Positions 21,922 through 32,452 of a DNA stretch of 64,000 nucleotides are shown here, piece after piece. The DNA lies in contig JAJNNY010000053.1 in the NCBI GenBank assembly GCA_022453515.1, positions 62,001-126,000 on the forward strand, read 5' to 3'. Position 1 is the stretch's first letter, and the number at the start of each line of letters is the position of its first letter. The position numbers and the translations under genes are program-made. The stretch comes from Astrocystis sublimbata (Eukaryota; Ascomycota; Sordariomycetes; Xylariales; Xylariaceae). The notes under the pieces were generated by a model. The model did not search any database, was not told the DNA's origin, and was given only the letters and a program-made list of their open reading frames with translations.

Positions 21922-22878
21922 TTAGACAGGTGTGTGCCCAGTAGCAGGCGCTGGCACAGTGGCAGGATGACCAGCAGCAGTGCTACCACTGATGTTCGAA
22001 GCAGCACCGGCTGTGCTGCTACCAGCACCACCGTGGCTATCGATGGCCTGACTGTCGGCGACACCATTGTTCGGGCCAGGCCCGTGCTTCTCGACGAGCT
22101 GATCCGGCTCGCGGATGTTGCGACCAATGTGGCGAGGCGATGTCTTCCTGTGGCCCCAGAGCAGGGCGCCGGCGAATCCAATCTTGGCAAAGACGTCGAG
22201 GATGCCGTAGAAGATGGCCTCGGAGTCAGGGTGGATGACGTTGCCTCCCTCAGACAGACCCCAGGCAATCGGGTACAGGAACCAGAGCCCCAAAAGCAGA
22301 ACGCCACACGTCCAGAAGGTCTTCTTGGGGTCGCCGCCCAGCACGTTGGCGTGGCGTCGGGCATCGAACAAGAGCTCATAGGCGATGAAAAAGAGTGCGG
22401 CCGTGCCGAAGGTGAAGAAACCCCACTTGTACCGCGTCTGGGTGAGCGCTCCGATGAGGCCGCAAACGATCATGATCAGGTCCGCGAGGATGGTCACCAG
22501 GATGGTGGGGGTGGAGACTCCGGCAGTGAGAAGCAGCTCGAGGAGGAGAAGTGGTGTGGTTATGGCCCAGTCGATGTATCGGGCATAGAAGATTTCACGG
22601 GTCCCACGTCGCCTGAATTCAGTGTTGATGGGAAGCTGGCCGAGATTGGATCCCATGGCAAAGTAGGCTATACAAGCTACCGCACAGATCGAGGCAGTGA
22701 TATAATGGAATATGCGATGAGTCTGAGGCCGGCGGAAAGCTAGGCCCATTGCGACGAGCGTGGTAACACCCATCATAGCACTAACGGTATAGTACCAGTC
22801 AGACCCATGATTGGTGATCCCTATGTCGGGTTGCTGGCCGACATATCTGTTGGTGTTGAGCGCTTGATTTCCCGACAT
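21922..22878 (-). CDS. carO: fungal microbial-type rhodopsin (retinal-binding seven-helix protein, CarO/NOP-1 type)
   Basis: Single-exon gene, 318 residues from the ATG at 22878. The frame is open further upstream to 23004, but the extra 42 residues are not rhodopsin-like. Seven hydrophobic helices are evident. Helix C has RYIDWAITTPLLLLELLL, with Asp103 at the proton-acceptor position and Glu114 where bacteriorhodopsin has its Asp proton donor. Helix G has GILDVFAKIGFAGALL, with the Schiff-base Lys232 and Asp228. A Gly/Ser/Ala/Pro-rich cytoplasmic tail of about 60 residues follows. Family knowledge: CarO-type proteins are green-light-driven proton pumps, while NOP-1-type proteins pump weakly or signal. 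It stands head to head with a retinal-forming oxygenase gene, which would supply the chromophore. The acceptor Asp argues against the non-pumping ORP group. Confidence 0.93.
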   Translation of the reverse strand: MSGNQALNTNRYVGQQPDIGITNHGSDWYYTVSAMMGVTTLVAMGLAFRRPQTHRIFHYITASICAVACIAYFAMGSNLGQLPINTEFRRRGTREIFYARYIDWAITTPLLLLELLLTAGVSTPTILVTILADLIMIVCGLIGALTQTRYKWGFFTFGTAALFFIAYELLFDARRHANVLGGDPKKTFWTCGVLLLGLWFLYPIAWGLSEGGNVIHPDSEAIFYGILDVFAKIGFAGALLWGHRKTSPRHIGRNIREPDQLVEKHGPGPNNGVADSQAIDSHGGAGSSTAGAASNISGSTAAGHPATVPAPATGHTPV

Positions 22879-24162
22879 GATGACTGGGTGCGAGAGAATG
22901 CGACTCTTCTGAAGTGGCGCGCAAGCAAACGTCAACGATGATTGACTGTATGAGCCTGTACATGGAATAAGTCGGGGTGAAGGATGAGAGTGCTTAGTAG
23001 TCATCGGGGCAAAGCTGATATTTGAATACCCAGTGAAGCCTCCATTTTCGTATAGATGACTTCATCGTCCTCGCATGGTCGAATCGACGGCGTTGAACCT
23101 AATCAGTAAGATCTAGAAGCACGATATGGGATATCTACGGTATGTCAATTATGTCATGACTCCATAAAGTCTACACCGACCGACACTAGATGGGTAGACA
23201 ACTGCGATGATACCCAAAGCAGCTATTTTGTTCAATATTGGTCTTCGGGCGGGGTATGCCAGTTATACTTTGAGTAGCTACGACTCTGTATGAGAAAAGG
23301 TGATTGGTTAGGAACCAGGATTAAGACATGAGCTTGCCCGCCCTTCAATATGAGACGACAAATGATTCATGCGTCGCGGTGTCAGCGGACTTGACTATAT
23401 CTTCATGCCCCGCGGCTGCGGCTCATTACATCGTGAGCGAAGTAGGAATGGTGGAGTAGCAATGATAAAAACCATGGACTGAACTAGCAATGCTAGAGGT
23501 CAAAAATGATAGACTGATGAGATCACTCGCCCTTCGCTTCGACAAGCCGCAACTTTCGCGCATCCGAAATTTCCTTTGTTTATAATCAAGGGCGAATTGA
23601 CTATTGTGTTCCTGGCATAGTGAAGTTGAAAAGAAGCTCTGCAATGCCCAGTCGCGATGAGAAGCTTGCACTAATTGATAACTAGAGGCGGATTTGGTCC
23701 GGACATTAGGGTTCATGACGCAAAATGCCATAATACCAGAGCTCGTTGAAAATTTTGACTTTTTGGCAGCTCCTATGGATTGGATCTCTAATGGTGATGT
23801 CTCTTGCCAGGGGGCTCGTGGTCGCCAAGCTCCACAGGTGTGATATGACCCGTAGAGTCTGAGCTGTCAGTGGCGAGAGTGGCTTGCATTGCAGCAACAT
23901 CAACATTGCGTCATAGACCGAGTATAAGAGGCTTTCAACATTGCGAGCTCCAAAGGCTCGCCTGGTTGCATATCGTGACGCTAATTGATGGGTTGATTGG
24001 CATTCGCATACCTGGCTTGTCACGATTCGCATCGCAATGAAGCAGTAGCCAACTCGAACTTTAGTCTTAACTGGTCAATTATTGGCAATCGAATGATGTT
24101 GACGGTTGAACCGAGTGCACGTTTCTTGTCAACTTCGACGACACCCAACCTGTATCATCGGA
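22879..24162. promoter_or_regulatory. bidirectional promoter between rhodopsin and carotenoid oxygenase
   Basis: 1,284 bp between start codons of two functionally linked genes transcribed outward. A GATC at 23110-23113 and a CGAT at 23122-23125 form a pair reminiscent of the paired GATC/CGAT light-response element bound by White Collar complexes. Such short motifs also occur by chance. No open frame inside has coding features. Confidence 0.55.
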
Positions 24163-26145
24163 ATGGGAGATGAGCGTGAATCCCCGCACCCGTAAGATTA
24201 CAAACCTACGTCCCTGTCCAGGTATTGTGTACTGAAATTAATGGGAAGGTATCTGTCGGGCAACTTCGCGCCCATCAAGCGTACGCGACCGCTTACACGG
24301 TGCTCATACACGGGGAAGCTGCCCGCAGATCTAGCAGGAGGGCAATACGTTCGGAATGGAGCAAATCCACTTACCAACGAGGACCTGGCACGACATGCGC
24401 ATTGGTTCGACGGAGACGGGATGTTGAGCGGGGTGCTGTTTCGACGGAAAGCCGCGAATGCCGACGAGATCGAACCGCACTTTGTAAATCAGTATGTTTT
24501 GACAGATGTGCTCCTGAATGCGAAGGGAAATCGCAACCTGCGACGACCATTACTGCCCAGTATCGCAACACTTGTTGGTGGATCGTTTCTCGCTGTCGTT
24601 CTTGTTGTAATCAGGACAATTTTCCTCATTGTTTTGTCGAGGCTTCCGGGCTCTCGCAAAGCTGTCAAGAAGATCAGTGTGGCCAATACCGGGATACTTT
24701 ATCACGATGGCAGAGCCTTGGCGACATGTGAGAGCGGACCGCCTATGAGAATACAACTACCAAGCTTGGAAACAGTGGGATGGTACAACGGCCAAAGAGC
24801 AGAAAACGAGCCTCAGCATGATGATAGGACAGGCTTCGGAGGCAACGGCCCGATGGGCTTCATGAAGGAATGGACAACGGGTCATCCTCGAGTAGACCCG
24901 GTCACCAAAGAGCTCATCTCGATTCACGCTGGTTTCGTGAAGCCCTATGTCTTCTACTCGATTGTTCCACCAAGCAGCAGAGTAGATTCAAAGAGCGAGA
25001 AGAGCGAAAAGCTACTGAGACCAATGTTCGACATGCCCATCTCTGGTGTCAGCTCGCCCAAGATGATGCACGATTTCGGAGTGGCAGCGTGTCACACAGT
25101 CATTATGGATCTCCCACTGTCGCTGAATCCTTTACACTGCGCCGTGGGGAAGCCGGTCATATCCTTCGACCCAACAGAACGCTCGCGCTTCGGGGTGTTT
25201 CCGCGATTTCGGCCGCAAAGGATCCAGTGGTTCCAGACGAATCCGTGCGTCATATTTCACACGGCGAATTGCTGGGAAACGACTTCACTCGGACCAGTGG
25301 CGGAGACGTGTGTTCATCTGCTTGCGTGCCGGCTGACATCGGCCTCGATGCTGTATAGTGCTGGCGCTCTTTTGCCGCCAGCGCAAAAGCCGGTGCCGCC
25401 AGAGTACGCCGAAGGAGAGCAATGCCGTCTGTACTACTACAGCTTTCCTCTCGTAGCCAACCGTTCTGAAACACCACCGATGATTCGCAACCAATGGGCG
25501 TTGTCGGCAATCCCATTCGAGTTTCCATCTGTTTCGCCGCGGCATGCCATGTTAGCGGCACGATACATCTACGGTTGTAGCATGGGTTCGCCGTCATACT
25601 ACTCGGCAGCGCTGGGGAAGGCAGCGAAGATCGATTATCTAGGCAAGTTTGACGTAAAGACGCTCATTGCGCGGGGCACAGCCGTCCCGCCTCAGCAAAT
25701 CAAAGGGTGTGTAGATGGGCGCAGCATTAAGGAGGTGATGCAGAGTACCGACGTCAATGACCCGATCAAGCTTTTCCAAATGCCCGAGGGATGGTACGCG
25801 CAGGAGCCGCGATTCGTGGCACGTCAAGGAGCTTCATCGGAAGACGATGGGTGGCTGCTCACATACGTCTTCAATGAGTCGCAGCTGGACGAGAAAGGCG
25901 AATGCCGAGACAATGCCGTCAGCGAGCTTTGGGTGATTGATGCGAGGAACATGAAAGATGTGGTTGCGAAGATACATTTGCCTCAGCGCGTGCCGTATGG
26001 TCTTCACGGCGCATGGTTTTCGGAGGATGATATCAACGAGCAAAGGACGGTCGATTCAGTTCGACATGAGACAAGCACGGCGGAGCTTGACATTTCGAGT
26101 CCGATGTCACGGATGCGGAACCTTTTGGAGAAGCTGGCAGGATGA
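24163..26145 (+). CDS. carX: carotenoid cleavage oxygenase, retinal-forming (CarX type)
   Basis: Model: exons 24163-24191 and 24249-26145; 641 residues. The short first exon is needed: joining it gives HPYLSGNFAPI at the N-terminus, the expected family start, whereas the ATG at 24241 lies inside the intron. The four iron-binding histidines of the beta-propeller are present: His222 (TTGHPRVDP), His284 (KMMHDFGV), His347 (FHTAN) and His596 (GLHGAWF). A hydrophobic stretch near residues 120-145 (GGSFLAVVLVVIRTIFLIVL) suggests membrane contact, as in CarX. Family knowledge: CarX-type enzymes cleave beta-carotene or torulene-related substrates to retinal, unlike CAO-1/resveratrol-cleaving relatives. 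Pairing with the opsin gene strongly supports retinal supply. The phytoene synthase/cyclase and desaturase genes that accompany them in some fungi are not in this window. Confidence 0.92.
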
Positions 26146-27055
26146 ACAGAGTGACACAAGGCATGGACAGCCGTAATGAAGTGATACCCTGACAGTGGTT
26201 GTTTTGATATTTGGATGCCAATTGGAAAGATTTCGGAGTCCGGGAATCAGCTCTGGATTGATGCCGGATGAGCGATACTTGATCTATCACCGATTGTTGT
26301 TTTTTTCTGTATATAACAATGATCGACGACGTAAATGACGATGCAACTTCTCAGGATTTCAATACCTACACTGTACCTACCTAACTGTTAGGGATATTCG
26401 TTTTAATTCATATGTGCAACAGTCGATACAAGGCAAAGCAGTGCGTTGATATTGGTAACGCCTGTTACCAAGTTTCAAGTTGGATTCTTAGAAGAGTCCT
26501 TCAGCTTCCCAGGGGCGCATTGCCGTAGGGCATTGTTCAGCTGCAGAGGGCTGCAGGCTTGGCAGGCTGCACCCTTGGCTTCCCTCCAATGGACGGTCTT
26601 CGCCGTCATTAAACCCTGGTGATTCTAGCGCAGTCCCCCCACCATGGCCCAGCTTGGCATCCGAGGCATCTTGGACAATGGAAACCACGTTACCCCACTC
26701 TCCTCGCTCTCCCTCGACAATGGGGAAGCAGTGCTAAGCAGGGCACGCAGGGAAGCATGCAGTGCACTGTTTCGTCTGCAGCATCGCGTCACTCATAGAC
26801 ATCCTCGTCCACAACATTGACCGAAGCAGCCAAACGTCAGCCTGCGAATCACACACCACCTGATATATCCTCAAATCGCATGATTTCTTCCAACTATCTC
26901 GCTCCAAGACAGCTGATAAATGATTGACTAACACTTCGCTTGTCCCATGGCAATGGTCCGATATATAACGATATGACATGGAGACGAGTCACAATCACCC
27001 CTCGCAAGCCTTGCATCCTGCAACCTGAACACCACCACCAAGAACCAATCCAGCA
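26146..27055. other. intergenic region upstream of the kinase gene
   Basis: About 0.9 kb between the oxygenase stop and the kinase start. A TGCAG/GGCTGCA-rich patch lies around 26540-26575. No gene, RNA or repeat recognised. Confidence 0.55.
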
Positions 27056-29390
27056 ATGGAGCTGATCCCCTACTCGTCCAGAGAGGGTCAAATCGTTCTG
27101 TACGTCTGATTTATCTGCATATAACATCATCTTGCCTTTAAGGTTCAAAGGATGGATTCGAAATGAAAACAATGTTGTCGATGATCTTGATGTTGTTGAT
27201 GACAATGACCATGACGACAATAGACTGACACTGCCACCCACTAGCCGCCACCGCAATGCTCTCGTTGTCCGAGATCATGCCTCACAGCGCCTCGAGATTC
27301 GAGGTGCCCCTGTCCCCGTCACCGAGTGCCCGACCTGCAAACGACCTCTACGATCCTCCTCACCCGAGCGTCGCTTCGATGCGACCCCGTCGCACCATGA
27401 GAACTGGGTCGACCCCCAGTACTTTCGCATGCTCCAGGCCGGTCAAGATCAACCAGACGACCCTCGCAACCGTCAACCTTCAAGTCCCTTGCGTCGTCTC
27501 ACTCAACCCACCTTGCCGAGCGGCGACATACCGATTATCGAGGACGCAGACGACGCTGAATTCGTCTCAAGTGCGTCGGCGCCGCAGGAAGGTGCACGCA
27601 TCCGCCGAGACGCCTTCAGTCCCAACTATTTCACACGCTTCTTCGTCGAGGAAAGCGAGCTGGGACGTGGTGGTAAGGGAGTTGTGTTGTTAGTTCGCCA
27701 TGAGATCGACGGTTGCGCTCTCGGCCACTTTGCTTGTAAACGAGTCCCCGTCGGAGATGATCATGCATGGCTGGAGAAGGTGCTCGTCGAGGTCGAGCTT
27801 CTCGCCGCTCTCTCGCATCCCAATCTCGTATCCTACCGCCATGTCTGGCTTGAAGATGTACAGATTCATCGGTTCGGGCCAAGCGTGGCGTGCGCCTTCA
27901 TTCTGCAGCAATATTGCAACAGCGGTGATCTCCTTCGCTACGTGATAGGGGATCAGCCGCAGGAAACCACCAAGGAACAGTTGAAAGCCCGGTTACGGCG
28001 TCGCTCCAAAGACCATGGAGAGCGGCCGCCCCACGTAGCACCTTCCCAACGACGCTTATCACTAGAAGAGATATACTCACTGTTCAAAGACATAACCGCC
28101 GGGCTTGCCTATCTCCACAATGCCAATTACATCCACCGAGATCTGAAGCCCAGCAATTGTCTGCTACATCAGGAGAACGACAGTATCAAATGTTTGATCA
28201 GTGACTTTGGCGAAGTGCAGCCTAGTAATGCCGTGCGTAAGTCCACAGGCACCACCGGCACCATCTCCTACTGCGCCCCCGAAGTCCTGAAAATGGACTC
28301 CCGTGGGCAATGGGGCAACTTCACTGTGAAATCCGATGTGTTTTCGCTTGGCATGATTCTGTATTTCCTCTGCTTTGGCCGTTTGCCGTATTTGAACGCC
28401 AATGTAGTCCAGGAAGAGTTGGAGGATATCGATCTCCTTCGTGCTGAGATAGCCGATTGGAAAGGATTCCAAGACGAGCGACGGCAGCGACCCGACCTTC
28501 CGGCTAAGCTATACCAGCTGCTCAAGAAGATGTTAGCGCTCGACCCCGCCGAACGGCCGAATGCGACGGAAGTCTTGAGCATGCTGAATCACGAGTCGAG
28601 CCAAGGAAGCTTTCGTGGAACCGCACGATCGACGAGTCCTCCGATAGGCATCCCGAGTCGCAGAATCCAGAATCTAGATTCTCCAGTACCACCAAGTACT
28701 CCACAACCTGAACCTACAAAGCAGCCGATATACAGCCACACCGGTCCTGCCCATGAAATCGTACCATCTCGTAGTCTCATCCCCCCACCTATTGAGCATT
28801 CGTCGGAGTCTGCATCAGCAAATAGCTTACTCAAGTATCGAGCGCCTGGTAGCCCTCCGCACAAATCTCATGTCATGGTTCTATCTCGAAGCCAGGAATT
28901 GCACCCGCCTGCAGATCGATCAACTCTTTCGTCCGGTCGGCAAAATTCCCCAACGGCACATACCCCACTGCTGATGCCGGCCCCAGTTGGACCACTCGGC
29001 ACATTCAGTCATCACGCTGCCCTATGCCAGCATCATGTTACTGTATTTATCCGGGCTCATTCGACGTCGATATCACTCTTCTACAGACTTCTTTTCTTTC
29101 TCGTCAAGGTTATCTCACTTGCAAAGGCCTGCTGGCCCTTCATGGTCAGCTTAGGTATCGGCCTCCCCTTATTGGGCACTTCTGCACTAGACTTGGCTCT
29201 GCCCTCGGACGTCAGCAGGGCTGCTGTTGACGGTGGACGAGTAAGATTTGCTACACGTACCTCATCCATCTGGCATTGGGGATGGAAAGGCAGTGTGTTG
29301 CTATTCGTGCTGCACTTCCTCGTTCTCTGGTCGACCTCTCGATGGGGCAACCTGTGTGTTGCAGCTAAGGAGAACTGGGTTGAGTGGTGA
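27056..29390 (+). CDS. iks1: IKS1-type serine/threonine protein kinase with C-terminal membrane segments
   Basis: Model: exons 27056-27099 and 27245-29390; 729 residues. The first exon gives MELIPYSSREGQIVL and joins in frame to RHRNALVVRD, as in Iks1 proteins; the in-frame open sequence 27132-27244 is intron. A CPTCKRPL motif lies near residue 70. The kinase domain has glycine loop GRGGKGVV (from Gly155), catalytic Lys180 (FACKR), HRD Asp314 (YIHRDLKPSN), DFG Asp335 and the APE-type CAPEVL. A Ser/Pro-rich linker leads to hydrophobic segments at about 627-660 and 696-711. Yeast Iks1 is a poorly known kinase linked to stress tolerance; the C-terminal segments suggest membrane attachment. All catalytic residues are intact, so it should be active. 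Confidence 0.88.
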
Positions 29391-29853
29391 TACCAACGGG
29401 GACGAATTCAATTGATCTTGATTGTTAAGTGGTGAACAGAGTTGAGCAATGACATGCTTTTTAGCAACAAATTCGCTTCGTATGGTCCATTACCAATGAC
29501 TAACATCTTCAATGTCAAACTTTTAGATGGGTTGCTCATCTAGCAGACAGCAGACAGCCGACGCAAAGACCCACCAACCTCCGTGACGACAATTACTCAG
29601 TCGGACTGAATTCCTGCCGCTCGCTGGGATTACGGGTCTTGGCAGGCCCACTCTAAACATGAACGCCGGAGCAATAGGGGTCCGTGTGCTTCGGCGCCGT
29701 CGCTATACAGACAGTTTGCAGACTTCCTATGCGGATGATATAAAGGGCCGGAGAGTCCGTCACGTCAAAATGTGACCATCTTCAAAGAAACAGCTATTCT
29801 ATTGCTATTATACAAGCTCTTCAGCAGAGACTCGTGAGCTATAGGCTGCAGCC
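29391..29853. other. intergenic region between kinase and SDR genes
   Basis: About 460 bp. A TATAAAG box at 29739-29745, about 110 bp before the SDR start, is the only promoter-like element noticed. Confidence 0.55.
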
Positions 29854-30969
29854 ATGTCTTCATCTGTCAACGCACCATCCCACTCTTCCAAGAAAACAGT
29901 TCTCGTCACCGGGGCTGCAGGTTATATCGGATTCGCCGTGAGCCGGGCATTCACTCGTGCCGGGTGGAATGTGTATGGACTGATCCGTCGCGCCGACGGA
30001 GCAGACGCTCTCCTCGTGGAAGAGATCACACCTGTCATCGGTGCCATATCCTCCGACTTAGGATTCCTCGATGCCTTACTGGCCGAGCCATCAACACGGC
30101 CCTTTGACGTCGTCGTCTCGTGTACCGAGCAGATCCCCTTTGGCGAGCATTGGGGGCACGTCAGTGTCTTGCTAACGAAAGTCGCACGACACTATCGTTC
30201 CAAGAGGAGTGATGGGAAGCCCCTTGTTCTGATGTCTTCGGGTTGCAAAGACTATGGCCAGACCCCACGACGCGGGGAAGCCGACCTTGTGCCTCACACG
30301 GAAGCCTCTCCTCTGAAGCCTATGGAGCTTCTTATTCCGCGTACAACGTGCACGATGCAAGTCTTCGAGGAGGACAATAAAGACCTCTACGACGCTGCTG
30401 TGATCAGGCCCACGCCGCTATTCGGGTACGGCGGGAGCTACTACGGCGTAATATTCGAGGCACTCGGGCAATTCATCGATCGCGGCAGCCAGAATGCAGA
30501 CGCGCAGATCAAGGTCCCAGGCCATAACAACAATATTTACCACGGCTGCCACATCGACGATTGTGCCGATGCATACGTGGCGCTCGCGACACACGCATCC
30601 CGCGAACAGGTGAGCGGGCAGTTCTTCAACATCTCGGGACACCGCTATGAGACGGTTGGGGAAATTCTATCAGCGCTAGCCGTCGAGTACGGCATCCGCG
30701 GCGAAATTGTCGCCGTTCCTATGGGTGAAGTAACAGACCCAGCCCTGCGCCATCTCGAGGCCGTCCTGGGATACACGCAATGGGTCGACAGCTCTAAGAT
30801 CCGGGAGCTGACGGGCTGGACGGATAAGAGGCGCCTATTTTCCGAGAATACAAGGCTGTATCGCCGTGCGTACGAGGCTGCGGCTAGGGCAGGCGATCCT
30901 GGCGTTGAGAGGATTCGCGAGCGTGTCGCTGGGTGGGCTAAAGCTGGGGTTTCGTTCCAGAAGGAGTAG
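29854..30969 (+). CDS. NAD-dependent epimerase/dehydratase-like protein (atypical extended SDR)
   Basis: Single exon, 371 residues. The N-terminus carries the dinucleotide-binding motif VLVTGAAGYIGFAVSRAF (TGxxGxxG), and the fold continues through SSGCKDYG, VIRPTPLFGYGG and a HIDDCADAYVAL block typical of extended short-chain dehydrogenases. The usual YxxxK catalytic pair is not found where expected; the segment reads MELLIPRTTCTMQVFEE. Either the active site is reorganised, as in NmrA-like sensors and other atypical SDRs, or the protein binds NAD(P) without classical catalysis. The substrate is unknown. A TATAAAG element about 110 bp upstream fits this start. Confidence 0.85.
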   Translation: MSSSVNAPSHSSKKTVLVTGAAGYIGFAVSRAFTRAGWNVYGLIRRADGADALLVEEITPVIGAISSDLGFLDALLAEPSTRPFDVVVSCTEQIPFGEHWGHVSVLLTKVARHYRSKRSDGKPLVLMSSGCKDYGQTPRRGEADLVPHTEASPLKPMELLIPRTTCTMQVFEEDNKDLYDAAVIRPTPLFGYGGSYYGVIFEALGQFIDRGSQNADAQIKVPGHNNNIYHGCHIDDCADAYVALATHASREQVSGQFFNISGHRYETVGEILSALAVEYGIRGEIVAVPMGEVTDPALRHLEAVLGYTQWVDSSKIRELTGWTDKRRLFSENTRLYRRAYEAAARAGDPGVERIRERVAGWAKAGVSFQKE

Positions 30970-31163
30970 CAACAGGGGAGTAAAAAGAGAGTAAAGTCGG
31001 AGATAATGTACCTACCTGTTTCCCTATATCTCCGGACTCCGGACTCGGGCTCCAGGGTACCTTCTACGAAATTATATGCGGCAGACCCAAGATTCGAGCG
31101 AGGTACGGTGAAAGCTTAAGTTGTGTAGCGATTCTCGTATTTGCTGTATATCTGGAGTGTGAG

Positions 31164-31173
31164 TACCTAGGTA
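31164..31173. repeat. palindrome TACCTAGGTA, copy 5
   Basis: Perfect copy, extended on the right as GTACCTAGGTACCT. Confidence 0.9.
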
Positions 31174-31274
31174 CCTATTTGGAACGCCCTTCGGGAGTGC
31201 CTGCCTGACGCGCCCAAAAAGGCCACGGAATAGGCATGATTAACCCTAGTCTTCACCACTCAACTTTTCATTCC

Positions 31275-31284
31275 TACCTAGGTA
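31275..31284. repeat. palindrome TACCTAGGTA, copy 6
   Basis: Perfect copy, 102 bp from copy 5 and upstream of the small gene at 31416. Confidence 0.9.
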
Positions 31285-31415
31285 CGACCTCCCTCCCACT
31301 AATTCCGGCCCATCACCTTTCGTCAGGTCTTACTTTATACGTTACCCCATCCTCTTCTTATCCAAGCATTGCCTCATACAAATACCTACCATCGTCTAGG
31401 TAGCTCACCAAAGAA

Positions 31416-31793
31416 ATGGCCCCGAAAATACCCCGTATGCTCCACCAAAACGTGGCTCGCCTCATACGCATCATATGGCCCCGTTCTCGCCCGAAGCCCA
31501 TACGCATACCTACAAAATATCGCGTCTGTGGCTGTGGGGATCTCCCTCCGTTCCTGCTGGACGCTATAGCTATAGCCAAGAATAAAGAAGTTGGCAAGGC
31601 TTCAGGAGCAGGTGGAGGTGGAGCTGCGAAGAAAACCCAAGAACGACTCGGCGACGGCGGCGCTATTCCTTCGTATCTGCTGGAAGCTATAGCTAATAGT
31701 GACGCTGTATGTGTGGAAGAGCGGGTTGCTGCGAGGAAGACGCTGGAGAAAATGAGGCGGAGACGGGAGATTTGGGAGAAATATCGCTGGTAG
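31416..31793 (+). CDS. small protein with two protealysin-propeptide-like motifs
   Basis: Single exon, 125 residues, start in a good context (AAGAAATGGC). The basic N-terminus is followed by two related segments: RVCGCGDLPPFLLDAIAIAKN and, after a Gly/Ala linker, GGAIPSYLLEAIANSD. Both resemble the PPYxLxxIA motif of the protealysin-type N-terminal propeptide that precedes M4 thermolysin-like metallopeptidases in bacteria and some fungi. The helical tail ARKTLEKMRRRREIWEKY also fits the end of that module. No peptidase domain follows before the stop or in the next kilobase. No signal peptide is seen. It may be a stand-alone propeptide-like protein or inhibitor, or a remnant of a larger gene; the similarity rests on short motifs only. 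Confidence 0.5.
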   Translation: MAPKIPRMLHQNVARLIRIIWPRSRPKPIRIPTKYRVCGCGDLPPFLLDAIAIAKNKEVGKASGAGGGGAAKKTQERLGDGGAIPSYLLEAIANSDAVCVEERVAARKTLEKMRRRREIWEKYRW

Positions 31794-32452
31794 TGGGTAT
31801 GGAGCAGAGCAGAGCAGAGGGTGTCTACATGACCTACTTAAGGTGCAGAAATAGGCTGCGCTAGGCTATTTCCTAGACCAGAAGACGACGAAACGAAACG
31901 AACCGCAAACGCAGACGCAGACGAAGCAACGTCCACGATTCAAATGATGATAACGAACGAACGAATGACGGTTTGGGCTCTAGCCGGGGTTTCACCTCAG
32001 AAGAAATAATATGGGCACAGGGTAGGAAGGTAGAGAAGTCAAAGATGATGCCCTTAAAAGCATGGGTGATTGATTCTCAACTATGTTTATTGAGTAGTGG
32101 AAGACCCAGTAAGGCTGCCTTCTTAGCAGTAGCTACCTGTTGATCACGGAACCTATGATCAGGAAGTCTACCTATGGGTTCATTCAATGCTGACAAAGAC
32201 TTCAGCTTATGGTATCATGAAACCATGCCACCCATACGCAACCAAACGCTAATGCTCATGCTTACCCGATATCGGTATGTTCAAAAGCAAAACCCAATAT
32301 ACATCATCTGAAACAGCAAACCGTGGTTTCTTCACCCCGACGGAATTCCGTGGTCTCAACGCCAGCTAAATGGGTAGTTGGTCCATAACGCCATTAATCA
32401 CCAATCAGTGATTCATAAAACCCCAAATCGCGTCAATCCGTCCGTTCATCCA
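31794..32452. other. intergenic region
   Basis: About 660 bp, with a short purine-rich (ACGAAACGA/GCAGAC) patch near 31887-31930. Nothing coding recognised. Confidence 0.55.

Larger units (their letters stand above)
30970..31415. other. intergenic region with two palindromes
   Basis: About 445 bp between the SDR stop and the next small gene, with TACCTAGGTA at 31164-31173 and 31275-31284. The second lies 132 bp before the start codon of the small gene. Confidence 0.6.

Noticed and set aside
21847..22743. 298-codon plus-strand open frame
   Set aside because: Antisense shadow of the rhodopsin gene; composition is not protein-like and no motif is present.
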